The notes beneath the pieces were generated by a model. The model saw only the letters and a program-made list of their open reading frames with translations, ran no database searches and was not told the origin of the DNA. From positions 8,876 through 72,875 of the forward strand of contig DAOMGE010000009.1 in NCBI GenBank assembly GCA_035430165.1: 64,000 nt of DNA, written 5' to 3'. Of this stretch, positions 53,085-60,999 are shown one piece after another. The first letter of the stretch is position 1; every line of letters begins with the position of its first letter. Made by a program: the position numbers and the translations under genes. Source of the DNA: UBA7239 sp035430165 (GTDB lineage: Bacteria; Pseudomonadota; Gammaproteobacteria; Pseudomonadales; UBA7239).

Positions 53085-54343
53085 GTCGCCACCTCCAGTG
53101 GCAGGTGGATACGCGTGGTCGTGCCACCACCCGCGCGACGCTCCAGCAACAGACTGCCGCCGGCACGCTCCAGACTGGCGTGGGACAGCAGCAATCCCAG
53201 CCCCATGCCCTTGTCACTGGCCTGCTGCTGGCCGAGTTGCTGCAGGATGTGTTCGCTGACGCCTTGCCCGTCATCCTCGATCACGATGTCCAGTTGCCGG
53301 TTGTCCCACTGCACGCTGACCTTCAGCAAGTCACGGCTGGCGTTCGCGGCATTGTCCAGCAGGTTGATCAGCGCCTGCTCGACGGTTAACGGCAACACCG
53401 CTTCCAGCGCCGGCCCTGGCACCACGCCGAATATCGCCCTGGCCTCGGGTCGCAACACCTGCCAGTTGCGGATCAGCTGCTGCACGAAAACCTCGACCGG
53501 CAAGCGTCGCCTTGCACCGGACTGGTGTTCTCGCGCCGTGTCTGCCAGCTGGCGCAGCGATTGCTGGCAACGCGCCACCTGCCCGGCCATCAACTGCAAC
53601 TCATCACACAGGGCGGGATTGTCATGATGTTCATGCTGCAGGTCGCCCAGCACCACCGCGAGGCTGGACAAAGGTGTGCCCAATTCATGCGCGGTACCCG
53701 CTGCCAGGGTGGCAACCGCCATGATGTTTTCATCCACCAGTTGCTGCTCTCGCAAGGCATTGATGCGGTCGCGCTGGCTGCGCACCGTGGCCGCCATCGC
53801 CGCCACAAAATGGGTGATCAGCAAGGCACTCACGCCAAAGTTGATCCACATGCCCACCACATGCCAGCCGAGGCCGCCACCATGGTGATGTTCGTGCGGT
53901 GAGAGCACTTGCAATGGCAAGTAGAAAAACAGCAAGCCGCTGTAACTCGCCAGACAAATGACTGTCAGCAATGCCGTGAAATAGCGCGGCAAGGTCGCCG
54001 CAGACAGGGCAATCGGCACCAGGTAATACGTCACAAACGGGTTGGTCGCACCGCCCGCCACATACAGCACTGCACTGAGCACCAGGCAATCTGCCAACAA
54101 CTGCAGGAAAAATTCCGTTTCGCCGGGCGGCACCAGCCGGTCATAGGCACGCAAGAGACGGCCATGGCTGATGGCGAGCACCAGCAACTGCAACAACAAC
54201 AAACCGGACAAGGTGTAGAGCTGCAACAGCGACAACCAGCGATGCGCCAACAACAACGACAGCGCCTGCGCCAGCCAGACCAGCGCGCGCAGGATCTGCA
54301 ACTGTTGCAGGTAATGGATCGTGTTACGGGCAGGTGCTGTCAT
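53081..54343 (-). CDS. regB: RegB/PrrB-type redox sensor histidine kinase
   Basis: 420 residues: about six membrane spans, the ubiquinone-interacting loop GGATNPF (97-103) of RegB kinases, H-box ATLAAGTAHELGTPLSSLAV with His219, a cysteine at 259 in the following helix (VARCQQSLRQL) comparable to the redox-active Cys of RegB, and the ATPase motifs NLLDNAANAS, DDGQGV and GMGLGL. It senses respiratory redox state and phosphorylates RegA. Overlaps regA by four bases. Confidence 0.93.
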   Translation of the reverse strand: MTAPARNTIHYLQQLQILRALVWLAQALSLLLAHRWLSLLQLYTLSGLLLLQLLVLAISHGRLLRAYDRLVPPGETEFFLQLLADCLVLSAVLYVAGGATNPFVTYYLVPIALSAATLPRYFTALLTVICLASYSGLLFFYLPLQVLSPHEHHHGGGLGWHVVGMWINFGVSALLITHFVAAMAATVRSQRDRINALREQQLVDENIMAVATLAAGTAHELGTPLSSLAVVLGDLQHEHHDNPALCDELQLMAGQVARCQQSLRQLADTAREHQSGARRRLPVEVFVQQLIRNWQVLRPEARAIFGVVPGPALEAVLPLTVEQALINLLDNAANASRDLLKVSVQWDNRQLDIVIEDDGQGVSEHILQQLGQQQASDKGMGLGLLLSHASLERAGGSLLLERRAGGGTTTRIHLPLEVAT

Positions 54344-54447
54344 GCCAGCATTATAAGCCCACAGGAAACCTGCATAGCTGCGCCCGATTGTCGCAGCCTG
54401 TCGGAAGCAAACGGCAATAATTCCAGGCTGTCCGTTACGCCTGTCTG

Positions 54448-55209
54448 CTACAGCATCGCCATGGGGATTGCATCGTTATCCTTGATCAGCTGTCGTTGCG
54501 GCAAGTAATGAAGCAGTAGATCCGTTTCCTTCTTGACCACGCCATAGCACTCACAACTCAGCGCTTCCAGTTTCGGCCGGTCAAGCACTTTGATCAGTCC
54601 ACGTGCATACGAAATCACACCCAGGCGCTGTAATTCCAGCGCGGCCTGGGTGACACCTTCGCGGCGAACGCCCAGCATGTTGCTGATGAATTCCTGTGTC
54701 ATCGTCAGGTGATTATGTGACAGGCGATCCATGGAAAGCAGTAGCCAGCGACAAAGCTGCTGTTCAATGGAATGATGCCTGTTGCAAACAGCGGTCTGGA
54801 AGATTTGCGTGATCAGCGCTTGCGTGTAGCGCAACATCAGCATCAATAACTCCCCATGCCGGTTGAATTCCTCCTTCACTCGCTGCCTGGGCAGCCGATA
54901 AGCGTAGCCGGCGCTCTGCACCAACGACCTGCTAAGGGCGCTCTCCCCGCCCATGAATAAGGTGATGCCCAACAGCCCTTCGTTGCCCACCACAGAAATC
55001 GCGGTCGATGCCCCGTTTTCCATCACATACTGCAACGAGACGATCGAGTCGGTCGGGAAATAAACATGGCGCATCGGGCGCCGGGATTCATACAGCACCG
55101 CGCGCAGCGGCAGCGGCACCAGCTCCAGGTAGGGAAACAAACGGCTTTGCACTTCGGGCGACAAGGCTGCCAGAAGATGATTCTGCTGGGGCTCGGGTTT
55201 GGCTGACAT
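54448..55209 (-). CDS. Crp/Fnr-family regulator without FNR cysteines
   Basis: 253 residues: an N-terminal cyclic-nucleotide-binding-like jelly roll (YFPTDSIVSLQYVMENGAST, then VVGNEGLLGITLFMGG) and a C-terminal helix-turn-helix with MTQEFISNMLGVRREGVTQA. The N-terminal Fe-S cysteines of FNR are absent, so it is not an oxygen sensor of that kind. The ligand is unknown. The frame opens at 55287; ATG 55209 gives the better family start, though no strong ribosome site is visible. Confidence 0.85.
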   Translation of the reverse strand: MSAKPEPQQNHLLAALSPEVQSRLFPYLELVPLPLRAVLYESRRPMRHVYFPTDSIVSLQYVMENGASTAISVVGNEGLLGITLFMGGESALSRSLVQSAGYAYRLPRQRVKEEFNRHGELLMLMLRYTQALITQIFQTAVCNRHHSIEQQLCRWLLLSMDRLSHNHLTMTQEFISNMLGVRREGVTQAALELQRLGVISYARGLIKVLDRPKLEALSCECYGVVKKETDLLLHYLPQRQLIKDNDAIPMAML

Positions 55210-55330
55210 TTCGGATCGCCTGGAACGGGTAGTTGGAGACCGCGCGATTGGAACCGATTGACCGTCATCTTTTCTGTACGACAACACACAGAAAAGCCGG
55301 AAAAATTAAGGGATCAAGAAGGAGGGTTGC

Positions 55331-55353
55331 CCCCCTGACGCTACATCAGGGGG
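55331..55353. repeat. Short inverted repeat between hpf and the Crp-like gene
   Basis: CCCCCTGA (55331-55338) pairs perfectly with TCAGGGGG (55346-55353). There is no T-tract on either side, so it is not a clear terminator; it may be a processing or pausing hairpin after hpf. Confidence 0.5.
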
Positions 55354-55369
55354 AGTGGTGGCAGCAGGC

Positions 55370-55660
55370 CTAGCGATGGGCCTTCAGTTTTTCCTTGTGG
55401 CGGATCAGCTGACGGTTCAACTTGTCGGCCAGACCATCGATGGCGGCGTACATATCATCTGCTGTTGCATCCGCAAACAGGTCCGCGCCGCTGACATGAA
55501 TCCGGGCTTCGGCTTTCTGTACCTGCTTGTCGACAATCAGGGTAACGTCGGTCGTGGTGATCTTGTCGTGGTGCTTTTCAAGGCGATCAATCTTGCTGGT
55601 GACGTATTCGCGGAGGGAGGGAGTTACTTCGAGGTGATGGCCACTGATATTCAATTGCAT
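55370..55660 (-). CDS. hpf: Ribosome hibernation promoting factor (short form)
   Basis: 96-residue protein with the YfiA/HPF fold: MQLNISGHHLEVTPSLREYV, LEKHHDKITTTDVTLIVDKQ and DDMYAAIDGLADKLNRQLIR are typical. Short HPF helps dimerise 70S ribosomes into inactive 100S particles in stationary phase. It is not beside rpoN-ptsN here, unlike in many gammaproteobacteria. Confidence 0.95.
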   Translation of the reverse strand: MQLNISGHHLEVTPSLREYVTSKIDRLEKHHDKITTTDVTLIVDKQVQKAEARIHVSGADLFADATADDMYAAIDGLADKLNRQLIRHKEKLKAHR

Positions 55661-55816
55661 GAGACGCTCCTCTGTGTTGAGTGCATGACTTCAGTCTTCT
55701 TTACGATGCCAGTACTGTCTACTGCCGTCCGTGGTTTACGACCATATTGCATGGCTTTTTGCTCTGTCCCTTGAGCCTACTGTACGACAGTGAGGGTATT
55801 AGTCAACCGCTTTTCT

Positions 55817-56533
55817 TCACGCCTGGTGGACGAGTTTTAATACCCCGTTATCGGCCATGGCGTACCAGAAACCATCCTTCCATTCCCCCAGCACGACACG
55901 CTCGGCACGGCGACCATCCGGCAACGACACAGCATGGCGAGCCGGTCGATGCGTATGGCCATGGATCAGGATATCGCAACCGTGTAACAGCAAGGCGTTT
56001 TCAATTTCTTGCGGCACCACATCCATGATGTCTTCTGCTTTCATACTGTTGGCCTCCTTGCTTTTCGCACGTAATTGCCCGGCAATATCCCGTCGTTCCG
56101 CGATCGGTTTATGGAGGAATTCCCGCTGCCAGCTGGCATCACGCACGGTTGCGCGGAATTGCTGGTAAGCACTGTCTTCCGTGCAGAACTGGTCACCGTG
56201 CGCCAGCAACCAGCGCTGGCTGTTAACCGTCAGCACAAAAAAATCCGGCAATAATTCCATGCCGCAGCGCGAGGCAAAATTGTCGCCCAGTAAAAAATCC
56301 CGGTTACCATGCTGGAAGAAAATCTTGACGCCGCGATCCGCCGCCGCGTCCAGCGCCCGTGCAATATCCTGCGCCAACAAACGGTCATCGTCGTCGCCGA
56401 TCCACGCATCAAAGAAATCACCCAGAATATACAACTGGTCGTGCTGGCCAGTTTTTTCAGACAGAAAAGCAAGAAAGGCCGCAGTGATTTGCGGCCTTTC
56501 TTCAGAGAGATGCAGGTCAGAAATGAACAGCAT
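55817..56533 (-). CDS. lpxH: UDP-2,3-diacylglucosamine hydrolase
   Basis: 238-residue Mn-dependent metallophosphoesterase of lipid A synthesis. Metal-binding motifs are FISDLHLS, LGDFFDAWIGDDD, FFQHGNRDFLLG, LLAHGDQFCTED and ILIHGHTHRP. Together with waaA it shows a normal LPS pathway. It starts 17 bases after ppiB. Confidence 0.97.
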   Translation of the reverse strand: MLFISDLHLSEERPQITAAFLAFLSEKTGQHDQLYILGDFFDAWIGDDDDRLLAQDIARALDAAADRGVKIFFQHGNRDFLLGDNFASRCGMELLPDFFVLTVNSQRWLLAHGDQFCTEDSAYQQFRATVRDASWQREFLHKPIAERRDIAGQLRAKSKEANSMKAEDIMDVVPQEIENALLLHGCDILIHGHTHRPARHAVSLPDGRRAERVVLGEWKDGFWYAMADNGVLKLVHQA

Positions 56534-56550
56534 GCGTTTCAGGACTTCGA

Positions 56551-57054
56551 TTACTCTTTGACGGTAACCGACTGGATAATGATCGTTTCCAGCGGCACAT
56601 CCTGGTGACCGGACTTCGAACCGGTCTTGACGCCCTTGATCTTGTTCACCACGTCCATACCGTCAGTGACCTTGCCAAACACACAATATCCCCAGCCTTG
56701 TGGCGTTTCGCTCTTGAAGTTGAGGAAGTCATTGTTCTTGACGTTGATAAAAAACTGCGCGGTTGCGGAGTGCGGATCCATTGTGCGTGCCATGGCGATG
56801 GTACCCACATCATTTTTCAAACCGTTGTTTGCTTCGTTCTTGACATGCCCACGCGTAGCTTTCTGGCTCATGTTCACTTCCATGCCGCCGCCCTGGATCA
56901 TGAAACCGTCGATCACACGATGGAAAATGGTGCCCGCGTAAAAACCGCTTTTCGCATATTCCAGAAAGTTGGCAACCGTAGCTGGCGCCTTGTCTGCATT
57001 GAGTTCGAGGGTGATATCACCGTGGGTGGTATGTAATACAACGGCTACTGACAT
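56551..57054 (-). CDS. ppiB: Cyclophilin-type peptidyl-prolyl cis-trans isomerase B
   Basis: 167-residue cytoplasmic isomerase. FHRVIDGFMIQGGG holds the catalytic arginine and GTIAMARTMDPHSATAQFFI and VFGKVTDGMDVVNKI are conserved. The open frame starts at 57123, but ATG 57054 with an AGGAAG site gives the bacterial PpiB N-terminus. Confidence 0.97.
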   Translation of the reverse strand: MSVAVVLHTTHGDITLELNADKAPATVANFLEYAKSGFYAGTIFHRVIDGFMIQGGGMEVNMSQKATRGHVKNEANNGLKNDVGTIAMARTMDPHSATAQFFINVKNNDFLNFKSETPQGWGYCVFGKVTDGMDVVNKIKGVKTGSKSGHQDVPLETIIIQSVTVKE

Positions 57055-57198
57055 GATGCTTCCTGTGGTTTCGGGTATGGTCAAGGGCTGGCTATAATAC
57101 GCGCTCTGCGCCAGTCGCGCCAAACCCGTACAAGCCCCATTGCCGACCCTCCGTCATCCCATCCATAACCACAGCCAAGCCAAGGGCAAACCCGACAC

Positions 57199-58884
57199 AT
57201 GAGCAACAAGCCGAACAAGCCAGAAGAATCCGCCAAACCTGCGCACTTCATCCGCAACATCATTGCTGCGGATGTTGAAGCCGGACGCAATGCTGGCCAG
57301 GTTCATACGCGCTTCCCCCCGGAACCGAACGGCTACCTGCATATCGGTCATGCCAAATCGATTTGCCTCAACTTCGGTATGGCAGAAGAGTTTGGCGGCG
57401 AATGCAATTTGCGGTTTGACGATACCAATCCTGAAAAAGAAAACGATGAGTACATACAGGCCATTCAGGAAGATGTGCGCTGGCTGGGTTTCCAGTGGAG
57501 TGGCGAGGCACGTTACGCCTCCGGTTATTTTGACCAGTTGCATGCATGGGCTGTGTATCTGGTCGAACAGGGCAAGGCCTATGTCTGTCACCTGACACCG
57601 GATGAGGCGCGCCGCTATCGTGGTTCGCTCACCGAGCCTGGCCAGGACAGCCCGTACCGCAGCCGCAGCGTGGCAGAAAATCTCGCCTTGTTTGCACAGA
57701 TGAAGGCTGGTGACTTTGCCGATGGCGAATGTGTACTGCGCGCAAAAATCGATATGGCCAGTCCTAATATCAACCTGCGCGACCCTATTCTCTACCGTAT
57801 CCGTCGTGCACACCATCACCAGACCGGTGACACGTGGTGCATCTATCCGACCTACGATTTCACCCACGGTCAATCGGATGCGATCGAAGGCATCACACAC
57901 TCGATCTGCACACTGGAATTCGAGGATCACCGTCCACTGTACGAATGGTTTATCGACAATCTGCCTGTACCGGCCAAACCACGCCAGTATGAATTTGCGC
58001 GTCTCAACCTGAATTACACCATCACCAGCAAACGCAAACTGAAACAACTGGTTGATGAAAATTATGTGGGCGGCTGGGACGATCCGCGCATGCCGACGAT
58101 TTCCGGTTTGCGCCGTCGCGGTGTCACGCCGCGCGCACTGCGCCAGTTCTGCGACATGATTGGCGTCACCCGCAGCGAGAGCGTGGTCGATGTCGGCATG
58201 CTGGAATTCGCCATCCGGGACGACCTCGATAAAAATGCAGCACGTGCCATGTGCGTGCTTGACCCACTGAAAATTGTTATCACCAATTTCACCGAGGGCA
58301 ATGTTGAGCACCTCACCGCAGCCAACCATCCACAACGTGAAGACATGGGTGTGCGCGAATTACCTTTTACGCGCGAACTGTTTATCGACAAGAATGATTT
58401 TCGTGAAACGGCAGAGAAAGATTTCAAGCGACTGGTATTGGGCCAGGAAGTGCGCCTGCGCAATGCGTACGTGATACGCGCCGATGAAGTCATCAAAAAC
58501 AGTGTTGGTGACATCACTGAACTGCGCTGCACTTATGATCCCGACACGCACGGCAAGAATCCATCCGACGGGCGCAAGGTCAAGGGTGTTATCCATTGGG
58601 TCTCTGCAACCCATTGCATTGATGTAGACGTCAGGCTTTATGATCGCCTGTTCACTGTTGAAAACCCGGAAGCCGACAAGGACAGATCTTTCCTTGATTT
58701 CATCAATCCGCAATCGCTGAGCATACAGCGCGGCAAAGCGGAGTACAGCTTACGCCATGCAGCACCGGAAACTCGCTTCCAGTTCGAGCGTGAAGGCTAT
58801 TTCTGCGCCGATCGCTTTGACAGCAAGCCAGGCTATCCGGTTTTCAACCGCACCATCAGCTTGCGTGATTCCTTCGGAAAATAA
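57199..58884 (+). CDS. glnS: Glutaminyl-tRNA synthetase
   Basis: 561-residue class I synthetase charging tRNA-Gln. The ATP motifs are PPEPNGYLHIGHAKSI (HIGH) and YTITSKRKLKQL (KMSKS-like). The acceptor-binding insert and C-terminal anticodon-binding barrels, ending in the FNRTISLRDSFGK segment, are complete. Presence of GlnS agrees with a gammaproteobacterial lineage. A strong bidirectional terminator follows. Confidence 0.98.
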   Translation: MSNKPNKPEESAKPAHFIRNIIAADVEAGRNAGQVHTRFPPEPNGYLHIGHAKSICLNFGMAEEFGGECNLRFDDTNPEKENDEYIQAIQEDVRWLGFQWSGEARYASGYFDQLHAWAVYLVEQGKAYVCHLTPDEARRYRGSLTEPGQDSPYRSRSVAENLALFAQMKAGDFADGECVLRAKIDMASPNINLRDPILYRIRRAHHHQTGDTWCIYPTYDFTHGQSDAIEGITHSICTLEFEDHRPLYEWFIDNLPVPAKPRQYEFARLNLNYTITSKRKLKQLVDENYVGGWDDPRMPTISGLRRRGVTPRALRQFCDMIGVTRSESVVDVGMLEFAIRDDLDKNAARAMCVLDPLKIVITNFTEGNVEHLTAANHPQREDMGVRELPFTRELFIDKNDFRETAEKDFKRLVLGQEVRLRNAYVIRADEVIKNSVGDITELRCTYDPDTHGKNPSDGRKVKGVIHWVSATHCIDVDVRLYDRLFTVENPEADKDRSFLDFINPQSLSIQRGKAEYSLRHAAPETRFQFEREGYFCADRFDSKPGYPVFNRTISLRDSFGK

Positions 58885-58898
58885 TCGTCTGGCATTGA

Positions 58899-58937
58899 GA
58901 ATAAAAAAACGGGGCACAAGGCCCCGTTTTTTTATTC
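58899..58937. terminator. Bidirectional terminator after glnS
   Basis: A perfect 17-bp stem runs from 58899-58915 to 58921-58937 with a five-base loop; the core is CGGGGC with GCCCCG, flanked by seven A and seven T. It can stop both glnS and the minus-strand repeat-protein gene. Confidence 0.93.
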
Positions 58938-58947
58938 TGGACAACGA

Positions 58948-60878
58948 TCAAAGCACGTTATTGATTTCTTTCGTGGAAGATCCCTTATAGCTTCCATTCA
59001 AAGGCAATGCACTCTCAATTACCGTGGTGGTACTCGATGCCTGCGAGGCAGCTGAGTAGTTTGTGTTACCACTCTGGTCGTAATATACGGTGCATGCCGT
59101 TCCCATATTAATGATCGTCACTGTGCCGGTACTGATCGAACAGCCGCCGGAAACCGTGATAGCTACAGTCAAGCCTGAAGTTGCCGTCGCGGCAACAGGG
59201 AAACTCGCACCATACGCAGCAGATGCTGGCGCGGCGGTCGTAACAGAAATACTCTGCGTTGCCTTGTTGATCGTGACGCTCTGCGTCACCTGTGCCGCAA
59301 TGTTGTAGTTGGTATCCGCTGCCGCATTCGCCGCAATCGTACACGTGCCCGCTGTCACGATCGTCACTGTCGTACCGGCCACCGTACACACGCCGGTCGT
59401 GGTCGAACTGTAGACAATGCTGGAGCTTGATGGCGTAGTCGCTACCGGACTGATGGCAAATGTGCCACCTGCACTGTAAGTGCGCGGTGACGTTTGTGCG
59501 CCAAAGGTAATCGTCTGCGTCGCCTTGTTGATGGTGACACTTTGCGTGACTTGTGTCGCTGCGCTGTAGTTGGTGTCCGCTGCTGCATTCGCCGCAATCG
59601 TACAGGTACCCGCTGTCACGATCGTCACCGTCGTACCGGCCACCGTACACACGCCCGTCGTGGTCGAACTGTAGACAATGCTGGAGCTCGATGGCGTGGT
59701 TGCCACCGGACTGATCGCAAACGTGCCACCTGAACTGTAGGTGCGCGGTGACGTTTGTGCGCCAAAGGTAATCGTCTNNNNNNNNNNNNNNNNNNNNNNN
59801 NNNNNNNNNNNNNNNNNNNNNNNNNNNNNNNNNNNNNNNNNNNNNNNNNNNNNNNNNNNNNNNNNNNNNNNNNNNNNGTGCCACCTGAACTGTAGGTGCG
59901 CGGTGACGTTTGTGCGCCAAAGGTAATCGTCTGTGTCGCTTTCGCGATTGCGACGTTCTGGGTTACCTGTGAAGCGGCGCTATACGTCCCATTTCCCGCC
60001 TGATTGGCCGCAATTGTGCAAGTGCCCGCTGTCACAATTGTCACCGTGGTGCCAGAAACCGTACAAACACCCGTCGTTGTGGAACTATAGGTAACAGCCA
60101 GCCCTGAAGACGCCGAGGCTGTAGGACTGATGGAAAAAGTGCCGCCAGCACTGTAAGTCTGCCCGGTTTGCGCACCAAAGGTGATGGACTGCGTGAGCTT
60201 GTTGATCGTGATACTGAAGCTCTGGGTAGCAGTTCCTACCAGATTATTTGCTGTGATAACGCCGGTGTAAGTGCCAGCCACCGTTGGCGTACCGGAAATC
60301 ACGCCCGAAGAACCGTTCAGCGAAAGACCCGTAGGAAGCGCACCAGAAGACACGGTGAAAGCCTGCGGCGTAGCAGCCCAATAGCAAAAATTGGACGCAT
60401 AAGTTCCCGTGATATTGGTACAAGTACCATCAGCCTTGAGCTGGATACCACGCCCCATACCCGGGTTGCCCACGAGGGTGGGTTTGCCCGTCGCAACCAC
60501 CGTATGACTGTACGCGCTGTTGATGGTGCCACTGGAAGGCGCCGCACTGGTAATAGAAGGGGCTATGCCCGAGTTTGTGGCAACTTCATTGGCATCTGCC
60601 AAAACCGTAGCTGCAGACAAGGTGGCCGTCATATCACCCAGGCTGATCATGTACTCCAGATAGTTGGGATTTTTTGCTACCCGGATCGGATAGGCCGTTG
60701 TCGCATCAAACAATGTATAAACGGCATTGTTTGCAGGGTTCCTCAGTGAACTCGATGTCGGATCTGGCGTGTGGCAAGCTCCGCAACTCTCAGTGGCATA
60801 CGTAGCATGTGCCGACATGGGCAGCCAACTGGCTGCCATCCCCAAAGTAATACAAAAAATTTTCAGTGCGCTTTTCAT
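58948..60878 (-). CDS. Secreted heme-motif protein with Ig-like repeats (interrupted by assembly gap)
   Basis: Read on the minus strand, the N-terminus has a Sec signal (KIFCITLGMAASWLPMSAHA), then a single CxxCH heme motif (Cys32-Gly-Ala-Cys35-His36). Residues about 105-230 form a putative Ig domain (PSSGTINSAYSHTVVATGKP ... SGVISGTPTVAGTYTGVI). Then come tandem 87-residue repeats beginning ITFGAQTSPRTYS, with a Cys-Thr-Ile-Ala-Ala-Asn segment each. The gene is split by 100 N at 59778-59877 and the two halves are out of frame as written; removing the N and one copy of the flanking 55-base duplicate restores a 591-residue frame. Function unknown; it lies downstream of a TPS exoprotein gene. 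Confidence 0.75.
59201..59722 (-). repeat. Tandem 261-bp Ig-like repeats (two clear units)
   Basis: Units 59201-59461 and 59462-59722 are each 261 bp (87 codons) and nearly identical in protein, apart from changes such as NYSAATQ to NYNIAAQ. A third partial unit runs into the assembly gap. The true copy number is unknown because the array is collapsed there. Confidence 0.85.
59778..59877. other. Assembly gap of exactly 100 N with identical 55-base flanks
   Basis: Bases 59723-59777 and 59878-59932 are the same 55-base sequence. Exactly 100 N is a conventional unknown-size placeholder, and 55 is a common assembler k-mer, so the gap marks a collapsed repeat rather than true missing unique DNA. 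Confidence 0.95.
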
Positions 60879-60999
60879 TTTGTGCCCTCTTTGAAAGCTA
60901 TAGACGCTGCTGTTTACTTCCCGTTTATTGCAAATAATCTGGCGATTCCTGTACTACAACATGCGCCTGTTTTTCACTGATCTCATTTTCACTTCATTT

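Noticed and set aside
54448..55209. FNR identity for the Crp/Fnr-family regulator
   Set aside because: The N-terminal cluster cysteines of FNR are missing, so only the Crp/Fnr fold can be claimed.
59108..59920. 270-residue minus-strand frame across the N-gap
   Set aside because: A frame-shifted reading of the Ig-like repeats through the assembly gap; repeat periodicity makes long false frames.
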